A DNA stretch of 64,000 nucleotides from Xanthomonas vesicatoria ATCC 35937 (GTDB lineage Bacteria > Pseudomonadota > Gammaproteobacteria > Xanthomonadales > Xanthomonadaceae), in NCBI RefSeq assembly GCF_001908725.1, contig NZ_CP018725.1, forward strand, positions 4,278,001 to 4,342,000, in the 5' to 3' direction. Below the pieces are notes generated by a model. It saw nothing but the letters and a program-made list of their open reading frames with translations. It was not told the origin of the DNA and did not search any database. Every line of letters starts with the position of its first letter. Position 1 is the stretch's first letter. Below are positions 8,313 to 15,151 of this stretch, piece by piece. The position numbers and the translations under genes were made by a program.

Positions 8313-9779
8313 TCATCGCCAAGTGATGTTTCGAGATCGCGAGAACATCTTGGTGCAGTTGATGAATGTGGTCTTGCCGCCGCACAGTTCGATCAGGTCT
8401 CGCTGCTCCATGCGCAGAAGGGCGGCCCGTAGACGATTGCTCGGCATGTTCAACAACAAGCCGATAGGCTCTGTTGGAACTTCTTTGTAGTCAATTGAAA
8501 AGCGGGATGCCTGGAGATGTTCGATGACTGCTTCCACGTCGGCCTCCTGTTGGGGCAGGGGAGGTGGCGGCACGAACACGCGTTCGTACTGGGTGGCATG
8601 CCAGGAGACGAGCTCCCAGGCACGTTGGAGGCAGGAGATCGAGACGTATTGGGTTTGGCTTTCCCAAACATGCAGCACCGCAGCCAGCCTAGCGGTCAGG
8701 TTGAGCATCTTGGAGACGAAGTCGGCGATGTGAGCGAGCTGTCCGAACTTGAGATTGTGAGTGATGCGGCACAGCTCGTCCCAGTAGCCCAGCGCGTCAG
8801 GTGCGAACGCCAGTTCGATGGGGGCAATGCCACCGGCCTCCTGGTTGTCCTGGTGCAGGTCGTAAAGCTCCTTGAGCGCCTCGTGGAGATTCGAAAGAGC
8901 CTGGTCATCGTTGCCCGCGGGTGCGTATCGATTGCTCATGGGCGACGGCTGGGCGACGCAGACGAGGAAACGCGCGAAGAAGCCGAGCCTGACGGCCTGG
9001 TGCTCGGTGTACTCATTGCGCTTGCACCGGGGGCGGAACGGTTCGATCGCTGCGAACTGCGCCAGCAAGCCGAACGTGCCGCGTGGTTGACTGGCATAGA
9101 GATGCTTCTTCTTCTCTCGACGAAATTCCAGCAGCTTGCCGTCGATCAGATCAACCAGAACCGACACGTGGCGCATCAAGCTGGAGCTCAGCAGCTTGTC
9201 ACCTTCGTCGGTAAGGAAATCCACTGCTTCATACTTGCCATCTAGCTGTTGCAGCAGACTTTCCAGGTCAATGTTGCTCGCGAGGCGCGGACGGTGTTTT
9301 GGCTGCGCCGTGGCCGCGCGGCGCAGCTTGGCCAATGTTGCAAGAAGGTCCTGCGCGGGCTCCTGCTTGCGCCGGCAGCGAGCGATCTCGGCCTCCAGGA
9401 GTCTGATATGGAACTTTTTCTCGGCCGACGCCGCGCTCGCTTCGGTCCGGGCTACCTCATACCGAGCGAAGCTGTCTCGCGCGTGGTCTTCAAGCGGCGG
9501 GATCAGGTAGTCATGCATCGGGCTTTTACTTCCACCAACATCGGCAATGCACAGCGTGTTGACGCCGATGGGAATGGATGTCCAGTTGGGCGGCGACATT
9601 GTGTAGAGAGGAGCAACCGCGGAGGACAACACCGACAGCATGTGCGTTCGGACCATGGCAGGGCAGGCTTCTGGGACCTTGGCGCACACTGCCTTTGCAG
9701 CAGCTGCGGCCAGCGCTGGCAGCATGCCGAAATTGTAGTCGGGCACTGGGACGGTTGTGAGCTGGGCAAGCATGTTCAT
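8313..9779 (-). CDS. DUF3987 (YfjI-like) family protein
   Basis: This 488-residue protein resembles the DUF3987/YfjI family carried by prophages and islands. It has a P-loop-like GGSKSP at residues 82-87, where the family usually has GKSP. A charged, probably coiled-coil stretch covers about 108-160. A Walker-B-like TDEGD follows, and a helix-turn-helix-like segment lies near the C-terminus (about 440-475). The family's biochemical role is not established; ATPase or replication-associated functions have been suggested from the fold. The start overlaps the stop of the upstream small gene as ATGA, so the two are translationally coupled. The pair runs convergently toward BREX and is probably part of the same island, but not of the core BREX set. 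Confidence 0.75.
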   Translation of the reverse strand: MNMLAQLTTVPVPDYNFGMLPALAAAAAKAVCAKVPEACPAMVRTHMLSVLSSAVAPLYTMSPPNWTSIPIGVNTLCIADVGGSKSPMHDYLIPPLEDHARDSFARYEVARTEASAASAEKKFHIRLLEAEIARCRRKQEPAQDLLATLAKLRRAATAQPKHRPRLASNIDLESLLQQLDGKYEAVDFLTDEGDKLLSSSLMRHVSVLVDLIDGKLLEFRREKKKHLYASQPRGTFGLLAQFAAIEPFRPRCKRNEYTEHQAVRLGFFARFLVCVAQPSPMSNRYAPAGNDDQALSNLHEALKELYDLHQDNQEAGGIAPIELAFAPDALGYWDELCRITHNLKFGQLAHIADFVSKMLNLTARLAAVLHVWESQTQYVSISCLQRAWELVSWHATQYERVFVPPPPLPQQEADVEAVIEHLQASRFSIDYKEVPTEPIGLLLNMPSNRLRAALLRMEQRDLIELCGGKTTFINCTKMFSRSRNITWR

Positions 9780-10165
9780 GCCGCGGCTCCCTCAAGACGG
9801 CCGCTGGGCGCGGTTGCGAGCGGATGGATGGAACCATCGTTCGCGGGTGGGCCATCTTCGCTACTGGCGGGCACATCCGATTCAGTTTTGTCCAGTCGGC
9901 CGCGCAGCTCCTTGAGCTTCGCGGGGTAGAACTTCTCTCGCAGACCCAAGGCATTGATCAGGTCAATCAACTCCTTGTCGCTGATGCCGTCCACCTTTGC
10001 GGTCAGGATCATCGGCTTGATAAGCGTAAGGAGCCGTTCGGTATCTTTCTTGTCTTTGAGTGTGTGGTACGCCGCGGTGAACTTCGCGGCCATTTCATTA
10101 ACGGTGCCAGCTGGCATGTACTTGTCCTCGATCGGGACAGCCGGGATGGCCATCCTCCGGAACAT
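9776..10165 (-). CDS. Small hypothetical protein coupled to the DUF3987 gene
   Basis: A soluble protein of about 129 residues that I do not recognise. The middle (about residues 15-95) is predicted helical, charged and lysine-rich. The C-terminal 30 residues are proline, serine and acid rich and look disordered. There is no signal peptide or membrane segment. I chose the ATG at 10165. Another ATG at 10153 and a TTG at 10174 are possible, and none has a well-spaced Shine-Dalgarno sequence. The stop overlaps the start of the DUF3987 gene as ATGA, which suggests that the two products work together. Confidence 0.6.
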   Translation of the reverse strand: MFRRMAIPAVPIEDKYMPAGTVNEMAAKFTAAYHTLKDKKDTERLLTLIKPMILTAKVDGISDKELIDLINALGLREKFYPAKLKELRGRLDKTESDVPASSEDGPPANDGSIHPLATAPSGRLEGAAA

Positions 10166-10462
10166 GCTGGGCAAATACTAGGAAATTGAATAAGGAGCGG
10201 ATTTCCGCAAGTAATTCAAAAACCTCTTCGGAAATTCCTGTCGAGCTAGGGCTGGCCATTGTCAGCAAAGGGCCAGTGAGGCAGCCGCGGCAACGTACGG
10301 TGGGCCAAGTGCATCAAGCTGGAGTAGGGCAGGTTTTGTATGAAGGCAGTGGCTGGTGCAGTCGAGGTGAGTTTCCGCCGCTTCGTGATGCACAGCGCCG
10401 CGCAAAGAGCCCCAACCACAGCCAACTTGCTGTGGCATACTGGATGGCATACTAGGCCGGGC
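10166..10462. other. Non-coding island boundary next to tRNA-Ser
   Basis: No convincing gene is seen here. The stretch lies between the island-type genes and the tRNA-Ser terminator, so it probably contains the island junction. The octamer TGGCATAC occurs twice in tandem near 10432-10454, 14 bases apart. Such short direct repeats resemble arm-type integrase sites, but that is only a suggestion. The second attachment copy would lie outside the window to the left. Confidence 0.4.
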
Positions 10463-10496
10463 AAAAAAGAAAAAAGCCCCTTGAGATCAGGGGCTT
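10463..10496 (-). terminator. Rho-independent terminator of tRNA-Ser
   Basis: On the minus strand, AAGCCCC and GGGGCTT form a stem around a short loop, followed by TTTTTTCTTTTTT. It lies 12 bases beyond the tRNA 3' CCA. Confidence 0.9.
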
Positions 10497-10508
10497 AGTT
10501 CCAATGTC

Positions 10509-10601
10509 TGGCGGAGAGAGGGGGATTCGAACCCCCGAAGCGCGGTTTAGACGCTTACACACTTTCCAGGCGTGCTCCTTCAACCACTCGGACACCTCTC
10601 C
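10509..10601 (-). tRNA. tRNA-Ser (anticodon GGA)
   Basis: A 93-base class II tRNA with a long variable arm. The 7-base acceptor stem starts GGAGAGG and pairs with the 3' side, with one G-U pair. The anticodon loop carries GGA, the T arm contains GGTTCGAATCC on the minus strand, and CCA is encoded. The gene is intact, with the BREX-bearing island immediately beyond its 3' end. tRNA 3' ends are the usual integration target of tyrosine-recombinase islands. Confidence 0.97.
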
Positions 10602-10635
10602 GTACCTGCATGACCGGGGTCTAACAGGGCCGCAG

Positions 10636-10664
10636 ATTCTAGCGGTCGCCGGCCCGTACCACAA
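10636..10664 (-). promoter_or_regulatory. Sigma-70 promoter of tRNA-Ser
   Basis: Reading the minus strand, TTGTGG (-35) and TAGAAT (-10) are separated by 17 bases, and the -10 lies about 34 bases before the tRNA 5' end. A GC-rich stretch follows the -10, as is usual for stable RNA promoters. Confidence 0.65.
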
Positions 10665-10736
10665 GCTGAATCTTCCCGGCGCAGCCGGTGAGACGCACCG
10701 TGGCACAATATCGGCTCAGAACAAGCTGGTTGCCCG

Positions 10737-12839
10737 ATGTCTTATCTCGTTCTCGCCCGCAAGTGGCGCCCGAAGCGTTTTGCCGAACTCGTGGGCCAGG
10801 AACACGTGGTCCGCGCGCTCACCAACGCGCTCGACAGCGGGCGCGTGCACCACGCGTTTCTGTTCACCGGCACCCGCGGCGTGGGCAAGACGACCATTGC
10901 GCGCATTTTCGCCAAATCGTTGAACTGCGAGACCGGCACCAGTGCCGACCCATGCGGCACCTGTCCGGCCTGCCTGGACATCGATGCCGGTCGCTATATC
11001 GACCTGCTGGAAATCGATGCGGCCTCCAACACCGGCGTGGACGATGTGCGCGAGGTGATCGAGAACGCGCAATACATGCCCTCGCGCGGCAAGTTCAAGG
11101 TCTACCTGATCGACGAAGTGCACATGCTCTCCAAGGCGGCGTTCAATGCGCTGCTCAAGACCCTGGAAGAGCCGCCGGAACACGTGAAGTTCCTGCTCGC
11201 CACTACCGACCCGCAGAAACTGCCGGTGACGGTGTTGTCGCGTTGCCTGCAGTTCAACCTCAAGCGCCTGGACGAGGACCAGATCCAGGGCCAGATGACC
11301 CGCATCCTGACCGCCGAAGACATCGAATCGGACCCGTCGGCGATCGTGCAGCTGTCCAAGGCGGCCGATGGCTCGCTGCGCGATGGCTTGTCGCTGCTGG
11401 ATCAGGCGATCGCCTATGCCGGCGGTGCGCTGCGCGAGGATGTGGTGCGCACGATGCTGGGCACGGTGGACCGCACCCAGGTCGGAGCGATGCTGCAGTC
11501 GCTGGCCGACGGCGATGGCGCGCGCCTGCTGCAGGTGGTCGCCGCACTTGCGGAATTTTCGCCGGACTGGAGCGGGGTGCTGGAAGCCCTGGCCGAGGCC
11601 TTGCACCGCGTGCAGGTGCAGCAGCTGGTGCCATCGGTGGCGTTCGTCGGCGACGGTATCGACCCAACCCCGTTCGCGGCGCACCTGCGGCCGGAGGTCG
11701 TGCAGTTGTGGTACCAGATGGCACTCAACGGGCGCCGCGACTTGTATCTGGCGCCGAGCCCGCGGGCTGGCTTCGAGATGGCCGTGCTGCGCATGCTGGC
11801 GTTCCGCCCCGCTGCGGCGGTGCCTGCCGGAAGCAGCGACGATGGACGCGGTGCCAGCGCGGGCGGCGGCGTCCGCGCGGCCGCTGCGGGCATGCAGGCG
11901 GCGGCACCGGTGACGGCTGCGGCTGCAGTGGCTGCCAAGCCGGTCGAGGTCGTTGAAGCAGTACCTGCTGCGGCGCCGGTGATGACGGCAACATCGGCTT
12001 CGATATCGGCACCAGTGCCAACACCCGCACCAACACCCGCACCAACACCCGCACCAACGCCGACACCCGTGGCAGCACCAGTCGCCGCGGCACCGGTTGT
12101 GGTGCTTGCTGCGGCTGAGCCGTCGCTCGATGGTCGCTCGTCTGCCGCTGCGCGCGCCGAGGACGCGCCGCCGTGGGCGGTGGACGATGCGCCGGTACGT
12201 ACGCATGCTGCGCCCGCGCCCGACACGGCGGTGCTTGCGCCTGAATCTGCAATGGCACTGCCGCCGGATGCCGTTGCTGCGGCGCCGATGTCGGTGCCTG
12301 TGCTTGCAGCCGCCGCTGCTCCCGTACCGCAAGAGATCAGTGCAGAAGCGCCCTTTGCACCTGCGTCCGCCGAGGCTACGCCAGCTTCAGCAACGCTGTC
12401 TGCATCGACGCCGACCAGCGACTCGAGCACGTTGATCGACGACGGCCGCATTGCCGATGCCGAACAGTGGCTGGAGTTGGTCACCCGCAGCGGCTTGAAC
12501 GGTCCCTCGCGACAGCTCGCCGCCAATGCCGCCTTCATCGGCCATCGCGATGGCGTGCTGCGGCTGGCGCTGGCGCCTGGCTTCGAATATCTCAATTCCG
12601 AGCGTTCCATCGCCAACCTGGCACAGGCGCTGGCACCGGTGCTCGGAGACACGCCGCGTATCGTGATCGAAACCGGCAGTGCCGATGTCGAAACCTTGCA
12701 TGAGCGCGCCAACCGGCAGAAAGGCGAGCGCCAGAGCGCAGCCGAATCCGCCTTCATGAACGACCCGAACGTGCAGCAGCTGATTCAGCAGCAAGGCGCG
12801 CGGGTCGTCCCCGATTCCATCCGCCCTTACGACGAGTAA
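10737..12839 (+). CDS. dnaX: DNA polymerase III subunit tau/gamma
   Basis: DnaX, 700 residues, is the clamp-loader ATPase of the replisome. The N-terminal AAA+ domain has Walker A GTRGVGKT at 45-52, Walker B LIDEVH at 124-129, the sensor SRC at 168-170, and four zinc-binding cysteines at 64, 73, 76 and 79. Residues from about 360 to 560 form a long Ala/Pro/Thr/Val-rich linker that includes a short Pro-Thr tandem repeat. The C-terminal 140 residues are the tau domain that contacts the polymerase and helicase. No E. coli-like AAAAAAG frameshift site was noticed, so production of the short gamma form is uncertain. ybaB follows six bases later. Confidence 0.98.
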   Translation: MSYLVLARKWRPKRFAELVGQEHVVRALTNALDSGRVHHAFLFTGTRGVGKTTIARIFAKSLNCETGTSADPCGTCPACLDIDAGRYIDLLEIDAASNTGVDDVREVIENAQYMPSRGKFKVYLIDEVHMLSKAAFNALLKTLEEPPEHVKFLLATTDPQKLPVTVLSRCLQFNLKRLDEDQIQGQMTRILTAEDIESDPSAIVQLSKAADGSLRDGLSLLDQAIAYAGGALREDVVRTMLGTVDRTQVGAMLQSLADGDGARLLQVVAALAEFSPDWSGVLEALAEALHRVQVQQLVPSVAFVGDGIDPTPFAAHLRPEVVQLWYQMALNGRRDLYLAPSPRAGFEMAVLRMLAFRPAAAVPAGSSDDGRGASAGGGVRAAAAGMQAAAPVTAAAAVAAKPVEVVEAVPAAAPVMTATSASISAPVPTPAPTPAPTPAPTPTPVAAPVAAAPVVVLAAAEPSLDGRSSAAARAEDAPPWAVDDAPVRTHAAPAPDTAVLAPESAMALPPDAVAAAPMSVPVLAAAAAPVPQEISAEAPFAPASAEATPASATLSASTPTSDSSTLIDDGRIADAEQWLELVTRSGLNGPSRQLAANAAFIGHRDGVLRLALAPGFEYLNSERSIANLAQALAPVLGDTPRIVIETGSADVETLHERANRQKGERQSAAESAFMNDPNVQQLIQQQGARVVPDSIRPYDE
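12018..12058 (+). repeat. 12-base tandem repeat inside dnaX
   Basis: The unit CCAACACCCGCA is repeated about three and a half times in frame and encodes the Pro-Thr-Pro-Ala linker of DnaX. It is a likely site of length variation between strains, since whole units can be gained or lost without breaking the frame. Confidence 0.85.
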
Positions 12840-12845
12840 CGACCT

Positions 12846-13166
12846 ATGCGTGGAAACATTGCCCAATTGATGCAGCAGGCGCAGAAGATGCAGGAAAACC
12901 TGCAGCGCGCCCAGGAAGAGCTAGCCAAGCTGGAAGTCACCGGCACCGCCGGCGGCGGGATGGTCAGCGTGACGCTGACCGGCGCCAAGGAGTGCCGCAA
13001 GGTGCGCATCGATCCCAGCATCCTCTCCGACCAGGAAATGGCCGAAGACCTGATCGCCGCCGCCTTCAACGATGCCTCCAACAAGATCGACGCCGAATCC
13101 AAGGACCGGATGGGCTCGGCCACCGCCGGCATGCAGCTGCCGCCGGGTATGAAGTTGCCGTTCTGA
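12846..13166 (+). CDS. ybaB: YbaB/EbfC nucleoid-associated protein
   Basis: A 106-residue YbaB/EbfC family protein, the usual length. The N-terminal helix is glutamine and glutamate rich. It is followed by the short [14 protein letters not shown] region typical of the family, which forms a tweezer-like dimer that binds DNA. It sits between dnaX and recR, the order conserved across many bacteria, and is probably co-transcribed with dnaX because the gap is six bases. Confidence 0.96.
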   Translation: MRGNIAQLMQQAQKMQENLQRAQEELAKLEVTGTAGGGMVSVTLTGAKECRKVRIDPSILSDQEMAEDLIAAAFNDASNKIDAESKDRMGSATAGMQLPPGMKLPF

Positions 13167-13167
13167 G

Positions 13168-13258
13168 AGGCGGGGAATCGGGAGTGGGGAATCGGGAATC
13201 GTAAGAGCGAGATCATCTTTCGCTTTTGCGATTCCCCAATCCCGATTCCCGATTCCCA
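13168..13258. repeat. Inverted-repeat element between ybaB and recR
   Basis: Repeats built on GGGAATCGGGAA on the left are mirrored by TTCCCGATTCCC on the right, around a central spacer of about 30 bases, and could form a long hairpin in the transcript. A related element lies between recR and the HIT gene. Elements of this composition are scattered through Xanthomonas intergenic DNA. Confidence 0.8.
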
Positions 13259-13263
13259 ACCAA

Positions 13264-13857
13264 ATGTCCTCTCTTCTCGACCAACTGATCGAGGCCTTCC
13301 GGGTGTTGCCGGGCGTAGGCCAGAAATCGGCGCAGCGCATGGCCTATCACGTGCTCGAGCGCGAGCGCGAGGGTGGGCGGCGGCTGGCCACGGCGCTTGC
13401 CAATGCGGTGGAAAAGGTCGGTCATTGCGCGCAATGCCGCGATTTTACCGAGGCGCAAATCTGCCCGATCTGTGCCAACGTCAGTCGCGACCGTCAGCAG
13501 CTGTGCGTGGTGGAATCGCCAGCCGACCGTTTGGCGATCGAGCACGCTACCGGCTACCGCGGTGTGTATTTCATCCTGCAGGGACGCCTGTCGCCGCTGG
13601 ATGGCATCGGCCCCCGCGAGCTGGGGCTGGACCAACTTGGCGAACGCCTAGCCGCCGGTGAAATCACTGAAATGATCATCGCCACCAACGCCACGGTGGA
13701 GGGCGAGGCCACCGCGCACTACCTGGCGCAGTTGGCGCGCCAGCATGGCGTGCGCCCGAGCCGGCTCGCCCAGGGCATGCCGCTGGGCGGCGAGCTGGAA
13801 TATGTGGATCGCGGAACGCTGTCGCACGCCTTCGGCACCCGCAGCGAGGTGCTTTGA
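13264..13857 (+). CDS. recR: Recombination mediator RecR
   Basis: RecR, 197 residues, works with RecF and RecO to load RecA at single-strand gaps. The N-terminal helix-hairpin-helix is seen as [13 protein letters not shown]. The C4 zinc finger follows with CAQC and CPIC, then a Toprim domain (about 80-175). The length is normal. It is third in the dnaX-ybaB-recR order, separated from ybaB by an inverted-repeat element that may affect transcript stability. Confidence 0.98.
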   Translation: MSSLLDQLIEAFRVLPGVGQKSAQRMAYHVLEREREGGRRLATALANAVEKVGHCAQCRDFTEAQICPICANVSRDRQQLCVVESPADRLAIEHATGYRGVYFILQGRLSPLDGIGPRELGLDQLGERLAAGEITEMIIATNATVEGEATAHYLAQLARQHGVRPSRLAQGMPLGGELEYVDRGTLSHAFGTRSEVL

Positions 13858-13861
13858 GTGC

Positions 13862-13957
13862 TGGGATTGGGGAGTCGGGATTTTGGATTGGTAAAAGCCG
13901 GTTGACGCGCGGAGTAAGCTCTTGCCAATCCCCAATGACTAATTCCCAATCCCGACT
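13862..13957. repeat. Inverted-repeat element between recR and the HIT gene
   Basis: GATTGGGGAGTCGGGATT near 13863 is mirrored by AATCCCCAAT and CCCAATCCCGAC near 13935-13956, around a spacer of about 50 bases. It is a diverged member of the family found between ybaB and recR. It ends one or two bases before the HIT gene start, so it must include that gene's ribosome-binding region. Confidence 0.7.
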
Positions 13958-13958
13958 T

Positions 13959-14309
13959 ATGTCCGACACCATCTTCAGCAAAATCATCCGTCGCGAAATC
14001 CCAGCCACCATCGTCTATGAAGACGACGAAGTGCTGGGCTTCGAGGACATCGCGCCGCAGGCGCCGGTGCATGTGCTCTTCATTCCCAAGCAGCATGCCA
14101 TTCCGACCTTGGACGACGTCCCGCCGGAGCAGGGGCTGCTGGTCGGCAAGTTGGCGCTCGCCGCTGCCGCGTACGCGCGTGAGCAGGGCCTGGCGCAGGA
14201 TGGCTACCGCATCGTGATGAATTGCCGCGAACATGCCGGGCAGACGGTGTTCCATATCCATCTGCATCTGCTGGCCGGTGCGCCGCTGGGCCGCTTCGGC
14301 ACGCCGTGA
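13959..14309 (+). CDS. HIT family nucleotide-binding protein (HinT-like)
   Basis: A 116-residue histidine-triad protein close to HinT, a purine nucleoside phosphoramidase. The N-terminal TIFSKIIRREIPA is typical, and the catalytic triad appears as HIHLHLL near residue 104. The start at the ATG of MSDTIF is preferred over an in-frame upstream codon because it matches the family N-terminus. It is probably transcribed with or after recR. Confidence 0.93.
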   Translation: MSDTIFSKIIRREIPATIVYEDDEVLGFEDIAPQAPVHVLFIPKQHAIPTLDDVPPEQGLLVGKLALAAAAYAREQGLAQDGYRIVMNCREHAGQTVFHIHLHLLAGAPLGRFGTP

Positions 14310-14560
14310 CAGAAGCGTTGGACCTTGCCACCGATGTGAGCGAACAGGCTGTCGAGCGTCACGCGCAGGACTAAGTTGAGCATGGTCGATCGCCAGTGCT
14401 GCGATTCGATTGCGAGCCGATGCACAACCCAGTCGTCGCTCACAGCAGCCACGCATGCGCTGCCCGCAGGGCTTGTTGCACCCTCCCAGCGCCGAGGTAG
14501 GCGAAATGGCGAAGTAAGGATCCAGCAGAAAAGTGCTAATGCAGGCGTCTTGGCCCGCAC

Positions 14561-14594
14561 AAAAAAACGCCGCTCCTTCAAGAGCGGCGTTTTG
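14561..14594 (-). terminator. Terminator after slp
   Basis: On the minus strand, ACGCCGCTC and GAGCGGCGT form a stem with a 5-base loop followed by seven Ts. It ends the moxR-DUF58-transglutaminase-slp transcript. A-rich sequence on the other side makes it potentially bidirectional. The roughly 250 bases between the HIT gene and this hairpin hold nothing I can support. Confidence 0.88.
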
Positions 14595-14617
14595 CATCAC
14601 GGCTGACTAGCAGCCAA

Positions 14618-15151
14618 TTACCACCAGCCGCGGCCCCAGCCCCAACCGCCGCCCCAGCGCGGACCCCACGGGTCGCCCCAGGGACCGTACGGATACGCCG
14701 GAATCACGTCGACGTCGCGCACTTCCGGCCACAGGTAGACCACGTCTGCAGCCACCTTGGGCAGCTTGTAGTCGTACTCGCCGATCTTGGTGGTCTCGTA
14801 GCCTTCGATCTTGCCGATGAAGGTTACTTCGCGGCCGGGCTCGAACACCGCCGGGTCATAGAAGCCCGAACGGCAGGCCAGGAAGCGGCCGTCGCTCGCA
14901 TCCACGGCATTGCGATCCGGACGGCCGCTGGCGTTGAGCGGGCGCGAAATCAACTCGAAGCAGGTCTGGCCCTGGCTCGGCTTGGTCTGGATGATCTTCC
15001 CGCCCCAGCGCACCGAGGTGCCAAGCTGCGCGCTGGCGGTGGAGTCGCTCGGGCTGACCGTGGGGAACTGGCCCTGCAGCGGCTTGGGCGCGGTGGCGCA
15101 GGCTGCGAGCCCGAGCACTGCGACGATGGGAAAAAGAAAGCGAGTACTCAT
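14618..15151 (-). CDS. slp: Slp family outer-membrane lipoprotein
   Basis: A 177-residue lipoprotein. The signal peptide ends in the lipobox LAAC, with Cys18 the probable lipidation site. Residues 20-145 match the Slp family, which are starvation or stationary-phase-inducible outer-membrane lipoproteins of unclear function. The last 30 residues are a striking Gly/Trp/Pro/Tyr-rich tail not needed for the Slp fold. The start codon overlaps the transglutaminase stop as ATGA, so the gene is coupled to the moxR-DUF58-tgpA unit and should be expressed with it. Confidence 0.9.
   Translation of the reverse strand: MSTRFLFPIVAVLGLAACATAPKPLQGQFPTVSPSDSTASAQLGTSVRWGGKIIQTKPSQGQTCFELISRPLNASGRPDRNAVDASDGRFLACRSGFYDPAVFEPGREVTFIGKIEGYETTKIGEYDYKLPKVAADVVYLWPEVRDVDVIPAYPYGPWGDPWGPRWGGGWGWGRGWW

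Noticed and set aside
10166..10462. A 4.5S RNA gene near dnaX, as in some Pseudomonas
   Set aside because: Neither this gap nor the 10602-10736 stretch contains the conserved SRP RNA core or a matching hairpin.
14310..14560. Possible end of an insertion sequence downstream of the HIT gene, with a minus-strand frame at 14204-14581
   Set aside because: The peptide has no motif I can match to a transposase and no terminal inverted repeats were seen, so it is left as unassigned intergenic DNA.
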